From Mycobacterium sp. ELW1 (lineage in GTDB: Bacteria; Actinomycetota; Actinomycetes; Mycobacteriales; Mycobacteriaceae), in the NCBI RefSeq assembly GCF_008329905.1, contig NZ_CP032155.1, positions 3,410,001-3,474,000 on the forward strand: a stretch of DNA of 64,000 bases, given 5' to 3'. Shown in pieces: positions 8,910-19,396 of this stretch; the first letter of the stretch is position 1, and every line of letters starts with the position of its first letter. The notes beneath the pieces are model-generated. The model made no database searches and was not told the DNA's origin. It worked only from the letters and a program-made list of their open reading frames with translations. A program made the translations under genes and the position numbers.

Positions 8910-10262
8910 TCACTCGATGACGGCGTTGAGCCCGAATTCGGTCAGTGTCTGATCCACCAGGCCCCGCAGTCGCTGCTTGGTGTTCTCGGCGCCGATCTCG
9001 TAAGCCTCGATCGAGATCACGACCTTGCCGTTGATCCGCGCGGACACCACGACAAGCTGACCGTGCGAACGTTCGATCTCGCGCCGCGTCACGTTCTGGT
9101 CGAGGGCCCTCAGGACGACCTTCTCCGCGGTTGTGCCGTCGACCTGAGCGATCTGCGGAGGCAGATCCCCGAGGTTCGAGCAGGACACCGGGAGGTCCTC
9201 GGAGTACGAGAACAACAGCTCGGCCACTCCCTTGACGGCGACCTGTGGCAGCCATGGCATCAACGGGAAAAGTTGCATCGCCGGGTCGGTCTGTTCCTTG
9301 GCCATCTGCCGGGACTCACGCACGACCGCACGCGACTCGGTCAGGTCGACGGTCACCTTCTCCGGATCGACGGTGGCGTTGGCGAAGGCCATTGCCAGTG
9401 CACGGTCGTCCTCGAGGCTCTCGCGCAGGTTGATCGCGATCACCAGCGTCACCGCGCCGTCGGACTTGCGGCGCCGGCCCAGTCGCTCGGCGACCTTCGC
9501 GGTGACGCCGACGAGCAGCGAATAGCCGTTGCCGCCAAGGCTTTCCGCACGGGCATCCCACTCGGCGAGGTCGACGAACGCGGCCACCGAGGGCACGTGG
9601 ACGATCTCGTCCAGGCCGGATTGATCCACGCGCTTCCTGCGGGACCGGATCACGTCCCGCCGCTTGCTCCACAGCAGCTTCGCGCCGATGGCCAGCGCCC
9701 GACGCGTCTCGGGCAGGTCCCGCAGCGCCTGGCGTGCGTCGGCGGCCAGCGCCTGGCGCCGGGGCCGCGAGCCGGGCCGGTCATATCCACCGTCGCGGAC
9801 GTTGCCGGTGACCGCCTCGAAGATCGCCAGCCCCGCTGCGGTGCCGTCGCCGATGACATGCGACGCCACGATGCTGATAGCGGTGGCGCCGTCGGTCAGC
9901 GGCTGCACCACCAGGTACCAGGTGGGGCCGCGTTCCGGGTCGATCGGGAGCGTCGCGAGCTCGTCGGCCCAGTCCATGAGTTCGTCACGCGGACGCGGCG
10001 TCTCGTTGAACTGGATCTCCGACGGCGCCTCGCGGGGTTGGACCCAGCGCGGCCTACCGAACGGCAGCGGCGAGCGCTCGATGCGCCGGCCGCCGAGCGA
10101 GTCGGCGATGTTGCGGTGGAACCGTCGCAGACCCTCGACGTCGACGGGATGTTCGTACACCCACACGGCTTGCATGAGCTGCCCGCGACCGGTGGCCCGC
10201 ATCAGCTCGAAGGCCGTCTGATCGAAGAACTCGAGCCGATGGTCTCGGGCTTCAGCGGTCAC
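8910..10262 (-). CDS. HxxxDG acyltransferase (WS/DGAT- or condensation-like), paralogue 2
   Basis: The 450-residue protein has an acyltransferase core with catalytic motif HVIGDG (SIVASHVIGDGTAAG, about residues 131-145). The C-terminal half has PVSCSNLGDLPPQIAQVDG, where wax-ester-synthase-like enzymes carry their conserved Asn-Gly strand. It is clearly a paralogue of the gene immediately upstream: shared YEHxxDxxGxRRFHxN, SPLPFGRxRW and PRPRxEL, and matching C-termini. It is the last gene of the synthase operon, starting 10 bp after the upstream stop. Probably it acylates a sugar or carrier alcohol with a synthase-made or ordinary fatty acyl chain in a trehalose or LOS-type lipid. Substrate unproven. 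Confidence 0.82.
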   Translation of the reverse strand: MTAEARDHRLEFFDQTAFELMRATGRGQLMQAVWVYEHPVDVEGLRRFHRNIADSLGGRRIERSPLPFGRPRWVQPREAPSEIQFNETPRPRDELMDWADELATLPIDPERGPTWYLVVQPLTDGATAISIVASHVIGDGTAAGLAIFEAVTGNVRDGGYDRPGSRPRRQALAADARQALRDLPETRRALAIGAKLLWSKRRDVIRSRRKRVDQSGLDEIVHVPSVAAFVDLAEWDARAESLGGNGYSLLVGVTAKVAERLGRRRKSDGAVTLVIAINLRESLEDDRALAMAFANATVDPEKVTVDLTESRAVVRESRQMAKEQTDPAMQLFPLMPWLPQVAVKGVAELLFSYSEDLPVSCSNLGDLPPQIAQVDGTTAEKVVLRALDQNVTRREIERSHGQLVVVSARINGKVVISIEAYEIGAENTKQRLRGLVDQTLTEFGLNAVIE

Positions 10263-10272
10263 TGCGCAAACC

Positions 10273-11628
10273 TCACTCGACGATGCCGGACAGGTCGAAC
10301 TCTGCCAGGGTCTGGGCGATCACCTCACGCAGGCGTTGACGTGAGTTGTCGGCGCCCGGTTGGTAACTCATGACGGGAACGATGACCATACCGCCGACAC
10401 GCGCCGACGCCACCGTCATCAGGCCGCGCCGCCGTTCGAGGACGTCGAGGGTGAGGTTGCGGTCGACCCCACCGAAGTAGAAGCGCTCGCTCGGTGTCCC
10501 GTCGAGCTGCAGCAGATCGTCGGGGACGTCACCCATGTTCGAACAGGACACCGGCAGGTCGGCGGAGAAGTTGAAGGCCATGTCGGCCATCCGACCCATC
10601 GCCCGCTTGGGCAAAAACGGGATCAGCGGGAGTAGCTCGACCATCTCGTCGGGCTTCTCGCGCGCGGTGATCAAACCCTTCTTGATCGCCGAGCGAGCGC
10701 CGGAGAGATCCTTGGCGACCGGGCCCGGGTCGAACGTCACGTTGGCGATCGTCACGACGTTGCCGCCGGTGTCGCCGGGGTTATCCCGCTCGCTGACCGG
10801 GATCATCAGCGTCGCCGCCCCGTCACCGGGACGGGTTCGGCCGAGGTTCTGCGCCAGCTTGCCGGCGAACCCGGCTACCAACGAAAAGTGGTTCCCACCA
10901 AGGTCTTTCGCGCGCTGATCCCATAGCTCCTTGTCGATGACCGCGGTGGTGAACGCAATCATCACCGGCTGGCCACCACCGTGGGTGGGAGCCGACACCG
11001 GCTCGCTCGGACGCACCAGCTCGTCTTTGCGACGGGTGGCGACTCTGGCCGCTTTGACCAGCGTCCGCCCGATCTCCGGCAGATCGGACCCGAGCTGACG
11101 CAGATCCTCCAGCACGGCGCGTGAGCGGGTGCGGGAATTGCGGGGCGGATAACCGAGGTCCTTGCCGGCGCCGTGGACCGCGGCGATGACCGACGCCACG
11201 ACGCCGCCGCCGTCGACGACGGTGTGCGAGACGACCAGGCTCACCGCGCTCGTGCCGTCGGTGAACGACTGGACGCCGATCCGCCAGGCCGGTGAATATT
11301 CGGGGTCGAGCGGCAACTCCACCTGCTCGTGCGCCCAGTCCCACAGCTCCTCGCGGGGCCGCGGCTGCTCGGCGATCTCCAGCGGCGCCTGCGGCCCGGC
11401 GACCGACACCCACCGGTGCCGACCGAACGGCAGCGGTGAGGTCTCGACCAACCGGCCGACGAGCCCGCGGCCGAAGTTCTGGTGGAATCGCCGAACACCG
11501 TCCAGGTCGAGGGTGTGCTCGTAGATCCAGATGAGCTGCATGACGGCCTCTTGGCCGGCGCCACGCAGCGCCAACAACAACGCCTGATCGGCGTAGGGCA
11601 CTACGTTGTCAGTTTTGGGCTTCCCCAC
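10273..11628 (-). CDS. HxxxDG acyltransferase (WS/DGAT- or condensation-like), paralogue 1
   Basis: The 451-residue protein has the catalytic motif HTVVDGGG (SLVVSHTVVDGGG, about residue 134). Conserved blocks IWIYEHTLDLDGVRRFHQN near the N-terminus and DLPVSCSNMGDVPDDLLQLDG near residue 360 align with the downstream paralogue. It lies 4 bp after the PapA stop and is surely translated from the same message. Two different HxxxDG enzymes plus a PapA in one operon suggest that several hydroxyls of the same core are acylated by separate enzymes. The order synthase, PapA, two acyltransferases is what I recall for the M. smegmatis MSMEG_4727-4730 region. Confidence 0.82.
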   Translation of the reverse strand: MGKPKTDNVVPYADQALLLALRGAGQEAVMQLIWIYEHTLDLDGVRRFHQNFGRGLVGRLVETSPLPFGRHRWVSVAGPQAPLEIAEQPRPREELWDWAHEQVELPLDPEYSPAWRIGVQSFTDGTSAVSLVVSHTVVDGGGVVASVIAAVHGAGKDLGYPPRNSRTRSRAVLEDLRQLGSDLPEIGRTLVKAARVATRRKDELVRPSEPVSAPTHGGGQPVMIAFTTAVIDKELWDQRAKDLGGNHFSLVAGFAGKLAQNLGRTRPGDGAATLMIPVSERDNPGDTGGNVVTIANVTFDPGPVAKDLSGARSAIKKGLITAREKPDEMVELLPLIPFLPKRAMGRMADMAFNFSADLPVSCSNMGDVPDDLLQLDGTPSERFYFGGVDRNLTLDVLERRRGLMTVASARVGGMVIVPVMSYQPGADNSRQRLREVIAQTLAEFDLSGIVE

Positions 11629-11632
11629 CGGG

Positions 11633-13087
11633 TCAGACCGTCGCGATGGGCACGCGAGACGACGAGACCAGCTCGGAACGGCCGTCGGCCACCCGCAGAT
11701 AGATGCACTTCATCAGCTCGACGAACTCGGCGACCGATTCGCGGGCGATCGGGTTGTCCGGGTAGGCGACGGTGATGATCGTGCCTTCGGTACGACGGTT
11801 CACCCACATGCCGACCTGATTGGCCGCGCCCAGATCGGTGTAGATGTGCCCGTTCTGGGCGTACCACTGCGACATGATGACCGGGTTCAGCGGCGGCAGA
11901 CCCACATCGAGGTAGGACAGCATCGGCACGCCGGGACCGGCCGGCCGGATGCGCGGCCTGTCCTCGGTGTCGGCGAGCTCATAGACCCGCTCGATCGGAA
12001 CGTTGGCCAGCGGCATCCCGGAGTCGAACGACTCCTGGGCGGCGCGGGCGACCTCGGCGAAGTTGCGGGCGGCGACCGGCACCGACAGCGGAACAACGCC
12101 GGTGAACCAGCCCGTGGTCATGAATTCTGCGGGCGTGCTGCGGGTGGTGGTCGGGGTGATGACGTAGTAGTCGTCGTCGCCGGTCAGCTGCCGGTGGGCA
12201 AGGGCCGCGGCGGCGAACACGCCACCGATGAACCGCACACCGGCCGAGGTGCAGGCCGACTCGAATCGGTCTGTCTCGTGCTCGTCCATCAGCTGCACGG
12301 TGAGCAGGTCCCCGCTGCAGTGCACCGACGGATCGCCCAACGGCAGCGGGAACGTCGGCATGGTGCCGCCGTTGCTCTCCAGGAAGTCCAGCCAACCGCG
12401 GACATCAGGCGAATCCATGGTCAGCTGCTCGGTGTAGTCGTGCTGACGCGCGCAGTAGTCCTGGTAGCTGCCGGCCTCGGGCAGGCGCAGCGGTGCGCCA
12501 CCGCCGGCCAGGGCCTCGTAGTTCATGTGCATTTCCACGAACAGCGCCATCATCAGCATCGCGTCGGCGTGCAGATGATCAACGCTGACGTAGAACGTGA
12601 AGTGGTCGTCACGCTGGATCACGCCGAACCGGAAGCAGTCCCACTCCAGCGGGCTCGGGGTGTCGAGCACGTGCTTCTTCCACTGCGCGGAGTTCATCTC
12701 GCCGTGCTTGGTGGCCACGAACTGGATGTCGTTCGGGTTCTCCACCGTGTGGCGGACCAGCCGGTCGGTGCCGCTGTCGTCGGCGACGAACTCGAACCAG
12801 CTGTGGAAGGTGTCGTGCCGGCGAAGGTAGGCGTTGATGACGAACGTCATCGCGCGCACGTCGCACTTGCCCGGCATGTTCCACGCCGGGATCAGCAGCC
12901 GCGCCATCTCCAGGCCGTTGGCCGTGTGATTGCGGTAGCTGCGGATGTGCTGACCCTGCTGATAGCTCGCAGGCACATCGCTGACCGGTGCGTCCTGAAC
13001 CTTCTTCAGGCACGCCGGTGACGGGCTCCACGACACGACCTTGCCTGGCGCGTCCACCCAGTCATGGATTGCGGTAAGTGCAACCAC
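11633..13087 (-). CDS. PapA-family polyketide-associated acyltransferase
   Basis: The 484-residue protein is of the PapA1/PapA2/PapA3/PapA4 kind, which moves acyl chains onto trehalose-based lipids. The catalytic HxxxD reads VDHLHADAM at about residue 175. Other family blocks are YQQGQHIRSYRNH near residue 45, MTFVINAYLRRHDTFHSWFE near 80, PLGDPSVHCSGDLL near 265 and MTTGWFTGVVPLSVPV near 325. It starts 22 bp after the synthase stop and is followed 4 bp later by the first HxxxDG acyltransferase. PapA enzymes usually take methyl-branched acyl chains from the adjacent synthase, so it would depend on an intact synthase. GTG 13087 is used as start. Confidence 0.92.
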   Translation of the reverse strand: MVALTAIHDWVDAPGKVVSWSPSPACLKKVQDAPVSDVPASYQQGQHIRSYRNHTANGLEMARLLIPAWNMPGKCDVRAMTFVINAYLRRHDTFHSWFEFVADDSGTDRLVRHTVENPNDIQFVATKHGEMNSAQWKKHVLDTPSPLEWDCFRFGVIQRDDHFTFYVSVDHLHADAMLMMALFVEMHMNYEALAGGGAPLRLPEAGSYQDYCARQHDYTEQLTMDSPDVRGWLDFLESNGGTMPTFPLPLGDPSVHCSGDLLTVQLMDEHETDRFESACTSAGVRFIGGVFAAAALAHRQLTGDDDYYVITPTTTRSTPAEFMTTGWFTGVVPLSVPVAARNFAEVARAAQESFDSGMPLANVPIERVYELADTEDRPRIRPAGPGVPMLSYLDVGLPPLNPVIMSQWYAQNGHIYTDLGAANQVGMWVNRRTEGTIITVAYPDNPIARESVAEFVELMKCIYLRVADGRSELVSSSRVPIATV

Positions 13088-13109
13088 CCTAAATACCCCT
13101 TCGACCCAG

Positions 13110-16100
13110 TTAGCGGGATGCAGCTGACGTGATGACGCCGGCCAGTGTTTCGCACAGGCTCTCGGCCAACGACCGGACAGTCGTTATGTCCATCGATCTG
13201 ACGCGTATTCCCGTTTCAGTTTCAATACGCGTTCTCAGTTCCAGGTTGCCCAAAGAGTCCAGACCGTATTCGGAAATCGGCCGGTCCGGATCAATCGAAC
13301 GACGCAAAATCAGGCTGAGCTGCTCGGATACCAGACGACGCACCCGCGTCGGCCATTCCTCGACCGGCAGGTCGTGCAATTCCGCCCGGAACGTGCTGGT
13401 GTCCGCGGGACGGTCGCCGCTGGCCTTGAAGGCCTCGGCGAACGGGCTTCGGGCAGCCAGATCGGTCAGCCACGGCGTCCCGATCATCGGCGCGTAACCA
13501 CTGTAGGCGCGGTCGTGGCGCAGCAGCGCCTCGAAGGCGCGAGCACCTTCATCCGGGCTGATCATCGTGGTGTCGCCGGCAGCGGCCAGGTGCTTGCCCG
13601 CACCGATCTCGTCCCAGGCCGCCCACGCGATCGCCGTGGCAGGCAGACCCTGCGAACGGCGCCAGTGGGTGAACCCGTCGAGCCAGCTGTTGGCCGCGGC
13701 GTAGGCGCCCTGTCCCGGCGAGCCCATCAGGGCGGCAGCCGAGGAGAACGAGCAGAACCAGTCCAGCGGCTGTGCGGTGGTGGCCCGATGCAGGTGCCAG
13801 GCGCCGTAGACCTTCGGAGCCCAGTCCCGGTCGATCAGCTCGTCGGTGATGTTGGGCAGGATGGCGTCTTCGACGACGGCGGCCGCGTGCAGCACACCAC
13901 GCACGGCCATGCCGGTCGCGGTGGCCACCGTCACCAGGCGGTCGACCGTCTCCGACAGCGCGATATCGCCGCTGACGACCTCGACCTGCGTTCCGGCGGC
14001 CCGCATGCGCTCGATCTCGACCAGCGCCTCCGGCTTCGGCTCCGACCGCGAGTTCAGCACGATCCGGCCGCAGCCGGCGTCGGCCATCTTCGAGGCGAGG
14101 AACAAGCCCAGCCCACCGAGACCGCCGGTGATGATGTACGAGCCGTCGCGGCGGAACACCTTGGCCTGCTCCGGCGGGACCACCACGCTGCTGTGGCCCA
14201 CCTTCGGCACCGACAGCAGCAGCTTGCCGGTGTGCTCGGCCGCACCCATCACGCGGATGGCGGTGGCGGCGTCGGCCAGCGGGTAGTGCGTGGTCTCCGG
14301 CTGCGGCAGCACACCTTCGGCCGTCATCCGGTAGACGGTGTCCAGCAGTTCGCGGATCTGCGCGGGATGCGTGGTGGCCATCAGAGCCAGGTCGACACCG
14401 TAGAAGGCCAGGTTCTTGCGGAACGGGAACAACCCGAGGCGGGTGTCTCCGTAGATGTCCTTCTTGCCGATCTCGACGAACCGTCCGCCGAAGGCCAGCA
14501 GGTCGACGCCGGCCCGCTGCGAGGCGCCGGTCAGCGAATTCAGCACGATGTCCACGCCGTAGCCGTCGGTGTCCCGGCGGATCTCCTCGCCGAAGGCCGC
14601 GCTGCGCGAGTCGTAGACATGGGTGATGCCCATGCCGCGCAGGATGTCGCGGCGCTCCTCGGTGCCCGCGGTGGCGAAGATCTCCGCACCGAAGTGGCGG
14701 GCGATCGCGATCGCGGCCTGGCCCACACCGCCGGTCGCGGAGTGGATCAGCACCTTGTCCCCGGCCTTGATCTTGGCCAGGTCGACCAGGCTGTACCAGG
14801 CGGTCGCCGAGGCGGTGGACACCGCCGCGGCCTGATCGTCGCGCAGGCCGGACGGCAGCGTGACGGCCACATCGGCGTCGCAGGTCACGAACGTGCCCCA
14901 GCAGCCGTTGGGCGACATACCGCCGACGTGATCGCCGACCCGGTGCGAGGTGACGTCAGGACCGACTGCGGTGACCACACCGGCGAAGTCGATGCCCAGC
15001 TGCGGGTGCAGGCCCTCGAAGCTCGGGTAGCGGCCGAACGCCAGCAGCACGTCGGCGAAGTTCAGGCTGGACGCGGTGACCGCGACCTCGATCTGACCCG
15101 GTCCCGGCGGGATCCGGTCGAACGCCGCCAGCTCCAGCGTCTGCATGTCACCGGGGACGCGGATCTCCAGGCGCATGCCGTCGCGGGAGTGGTCGACGAC
15201 GGTGGTGTAGCGCTCGTCCGGCTGCAGCGGGCTCGGGAACAGATGCGCGGTGTACCACTCGCCGGCGCGGAAGGCGGTCTCGTCCTCCTCCGAACCGGTC
15301 AGCAGTGCGCGGGCGACCAGCTTGGCGTCGACATCGTCGTCGACGTCGATCTGGCTGGGCCGCAGCTGCGGGTACTCGGCGCCGATCACGCGCAGCAGAC
15401 CCCGCAGGCCGGCCTGCTCGAGGTTGGGGCGGTCGTCGGCCAGCACCGTCTGGGCGTTGCGGGTGACGACGTGCAACCGCGGCGGCTCTCCTGCGGTGTC
15501 CGCGAGCTCACGGGCGATCCGGACCAGGTGGCGTACCTGCTCTCCCCCGCGCAGCGGCATCTGCTCTTCCGGGCAGCCGGCGATGCGCGCCGGGGACACC
15601 ACGACGACGTTGTCGAACCCGCCCTCGGAGAAGTACGACGCGAGACGCTCGGCGTTGGCGGCATGGTCGGCCTGCTGCGGCCAGGACATGGTGGTCACGT
15701 CGGCGTCGTTGAGCTTGAGCGCATCGGTGAGGGCCGAGGCCAGCAGGTCCACCGTGTCGGAGGTGCTGACCAGCAGCCAGGTCGCGGAGTTGTTCTGCGT
15801 GACCTCGGCGAGTTGGTGCTGGCGCCACTCGATGCCGAGCAGCCGCTCGTTGAGCACCCGGTCGCCCTCGTTGCTCTCCGACATGCCGCTGCCCATGCGC
15901 AGACCCTCGACGGTGAACAGCACAGTGCCGTAGTCGTCGAGCAGATCGATGTCAGCCTGAACCGTGGAGCCGTCGAGTGAGGTCACCCGGGTCAGGCAGT
16001 AGCGGGCGTTGCGCACCGCGCCGTGCACGCGCAGACGGTCCACGCCCAGCGGCAGCAGCAGCGCGCCGGTGCCGGAGGCCTGCACGCCCGGGTGGGCCGC

Positions 16101-19100
16101 GACCGACTGGAAGCAGGCGTCCAACAGCGCCGGGTGCACACCGTACGAGGTCTGCTGGTTGCGGATCGAGGTCGGCAGTCCGATCTCGGCCAGCACGGTG
16201 TCGGCGTTCTCGTCGGCGGCGTTGACGGCCTGCAGAGCGGTGAACGCCGGGCCGAACTGGACGCCGCGGCCGTCGAACCACTGCCGCACCCCGTCACCGT
16301 CAGCACGGGTGGGATGAGCGCTCTGCAGCGCGTCCATGTCGTAGGGCTGCGGCTGCTCGCCGGCCTCACGCGCGGTCAGCACCGCGCTGGCGCGTTGCTC
16401 ACGCTCGCCGTCGATATCGGTCTCCACGATGAACTGCAGGACGCCCGGGGCGTCCGCCGAGGCGGTGGCGCTGACCGGGGTCAGATCCTTGAGCAGCAGC
16501 ATCGCGTCGAACGTGACGTCGCGGACCTCGGCGTCGTCACCGAAGATGGTGCGCGCGGCGGCCAGTGCCATCTCGCAGTAGGCCGCGCCGGGGAGCGCAG
16601 CGACGTTGTTGATCTGGTGGTCGACCAGCCACGGGTGCGCACCGGTGCCGACCTCGGCGGCCCAAGCATGCCGTTCGGGCTCCTCCAGCAGCCGGACGTG
16701 CGACCCCAGCAGCGGGTGGGCAGCGACCAGGTGGGTGCCGCGGGTCTGGTTCTCCGCGCCGTCCGGAATCAGCACCAGGTTGCGGTGTGCCCAGGTGGGC
16801 AGCGGGGCGTCGACCAGGCGGCCGGCCGGGTACAGCACCGAGAAGTCGACCTTCGCACCGGCGGAGTACAGGTCACCGAGGAACTCGCCCATGCCGTGCG
16901 GCACGTCCTGGCCGCGGCGCATCCCGGCCAGCGCGGCCACGGAGATGTCCAGCGTGGCGGCGGTCTGGTCGATCGCGCGGATCAGCAGCGGGTGCGGGGA
17001 CAGCTCGCCGAACACCCGGAAGCCGTCCTCCAGTGCGGTCTGCACGGCGGCCGAGAACCGGACTGTGTGGCGCAGGTTGTCGACCCAGTAGTCGGCGTCG
17101 CAGTACGGCTGCTCGCGGGGGTCGAACGAGGTCGCCGAGTAGTAGGGCACCTCGGGGGCCATCGGGCTGATGTCGTCGAGCATCTCGGAGAGTTCGTCGA
17201 GGATCGGGTCGACCTGCGGCGAGTGTGACGCCACGTCGACGTTGACCTCGCGGGCCATGATCTCGCGGGCTTCCCAGCCCGCCACGATCCGGCGGACGGT
17301 CTCGGTGTCGCCACCGATCACCGTCGACTTGGGCGACGCCACGACGGCGACCACCACGTCCTCGATGCCCTGCTGTTCGAGTTCTTCACGGACCTGCTGG
17401 GCGGGCATCTCGACCGACGCCATCGCTCCCCCGCCGGCCAGCCGCAGGCACAGCAGCGAACGACGGCAGATGACCTTGACGCCGTCTTCCAACGACAGCG
17501 CGCCGGAGACGACGGCGGCGGCGACCTCACCCAGCGAGTGGCCGATGACCGCTCCGGGCTGGACTCCGTAGGAGCGCATCGTGGCGGCCATCGCAACCTG
17601 GACGGCGAAGATCGTGGGCTGAACCCGATGGATGCCCTCGACGGTCTCGGGGCGGTCATCGCCTCGGTGACCGAGAAGTCGGATTCGGCGGCGATCAGCG
17701 GCTCGATCTCGGCGATCTTCGCGGCGAAGACCGGCTCGGTGGCCAGCAGGCCGGTACCCATCGAGGCCCACTGCGAGCCCTGGCCGGAGAAGATCCACAC
17801 CGGACCGCGGTCGTCGTGACCGACGGCCGGCTGGAACGGGTCGTCGCCCTCGGCGATCTGGCGCAGGCCGCTGATCAGTTCGGCACGGTCGTCGGCGATG
17901 ACCGAGGTGCGCAGCGGGCGGTGTCCGCGACGACGGGCGAGCGTGTAGCCCAGGTCCCGCAGCGACAGCTCCTCGCCGGCGGACTCGACCCAATCGGCGA
18001 GACGTGCCGCGGTGTTGCGCAGCTCCTCGACGGAGCTGGAGCACACCGGGAAGACCAGCAGCTCCTTCGCGGCGTCGGGCTTGGCGGACTCGACGACCAC
18101 GGGGGCCTCGGGCGCCTGCTCGAGAATCAGGTGCACGTTGGTGCCCGACATGCCGTAGGACGACACGCCCGCGCGGCGCGGTCCGCTGTCCTTGGGCCAC
18201 GGGATGTTGTCGGTCGGGACGAACATGCCCGTCTTGACCTTGGCGTTCTTCTCCGACAGCTGGGTGAAGTGCACGTTCTGGGGCACAACGCCGTGATGCA
18301 CGGCCAGGACGGCCTTCATCAGGCCGAGAACACCCGCGGCGGACTCGGCGTGGCCGAAGTTGCCCTTGACCGACGTCAGCGCGCACGGACCGTCGGTGCC
18401 GTAGACGGTGGAAACGCTGTTGAACTCGATGGTGTCGCCGACCGGGGTGCCGGTGCCGTGGGCCTCGACCATGCCCACGGTGGCGGGGTCGACGCCGGCC
18501 GCGGCCAGCGCGGCCTGGAAGACGGAGACCTGGGCGTCGCGCGACGGGGTCAGGATGTTCTCGGTGCGGCCGTCCTGATTGGAGGCGCTGCTCTTGATGA
18601 CAGCCAGCACCCGATCGCCGTCACGCTGGGCGTCGTCGAGTCGCTTCAGGACGACGATCCCGCAGCCCTCGGAGCGCACGAATCCGTCGGCGGCGACGTC
18701 GAAGGAGTGGCAGCGTCCGGTCGGCGACAGCATGCCCTGCCCCGACGACGAGGCGTACAGGCGCTGATCCAGCATCAGCATCACGCCGCCGGCCAACGCC
18801 ATGTCGCTTTCACCCTCGTGCAGGCTGCGGCAGGCCTGATGCACCGCGACCAGGCTCGAGGAGCAGGCGGTGTCGGTGGTCAGCGCCGGGCCGTGCAGGC
18901 CGAGCGCGTGGGAGATACGGCCCGAGGCCATGCTGAACGGGTTGCCGGTGAAGGCATAGGCCTGGTCGAAGGCGCCGGCGTCGCTGGTGACCATGGCGTA
19001 GTCGTCGTGGGACATTCCGATGAAGACACCGGTCGACGTGCCGGACAGCGACGACGGGGTGAAACCCGCCTGCTCGACGGCTTCCCAGCTGGTCTCCAGC

Positions 19101-19396
19101 AGCACCCGGTGCTGCGGGTCCATCGCGGTGGCCTCGCGCTCGTTGATGCCGAAGAAGTCGGGATCGAAACCGGTGACGTCATCGATGAAGGCACCCCACT
19201 TCGACACCGAGCGGCCGGGCACACCGGGCTCCGGGTCGTAGAGGTCGTCAGCATCCCACCGGTCGGCCGGAACTTCAGTGACCAGATCGGCGCCATCGAG
19301 CAACGCTTCCCACAGCTTGTGAGGAGAGTCGATACCACCGGGCAACCGGCACGCCATGCCGACTACGGCGATGGGGGTGACAGATGTCTGACGCAC
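13110..19396 (-). pseudogene. Mas/Pks5-type iterative type I polyketide synthase, broken by a one-base frameshift
   Basis: A highly reducing synthase of about 2095 residues if repaired, against about 2110 for Mas and Pks5. Domains in order: KS (about 8-430; [24 protein letters not shown]); AT (about 530-850; GQGSQW, GHSLGE); DH (about 890-1170; HPWLVDHQI); ER (about 1420-1730; GGVGQAAIA); KR (about 1750-1935; ITGGLGGLG); ACP (about 2010-2090; [12 protein letters not shown]). Such enzymes extend a fatty acyl chain with methylmalonyl-CoA to give methyl-branched acids for surface lipids. The frame breaks at residue about 583: [10 protein letters not shown] is read in one frame and [11 protein letters not shown] in the next. 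One C is missing from a C run (GGGG at 17649-17652 on the plus strand). All downstream motifs are intact, so this is a very recent mutation, a phase-variable run or a sequencing error. Start GTG 19396. Confidence 0.93.
17649..17652 (-). other. Frameshift site in the polyketide synthase
   Basis: The minus strand reads ATGACCGCCCCGAGACC. In the upstream frame this gives M-T-A-P then R-P-S-R; after adding one C to the CCCC run it gives M-T-A-P-E-T-V-E-G, as expected for Mas-type AT domains. The combined span 13110-19396 is one base short of a multiple of three, consistent with a single deletion. Confidence 0.9.

Noticed and set aside
13374..15980. 868-codon open frame on the plus strand
   Set aside because: Antisense to the polyketide synthase; Arg/Gly/Val/Gln-rich shadow caused by high G+C, no domain.
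17650..18386. N-terminal part of the downstream synthase frame before the frameshift
   Set aside because: Reads as Arg-rich out-of-frame sequence over the KS/AT linker; not a real second start.
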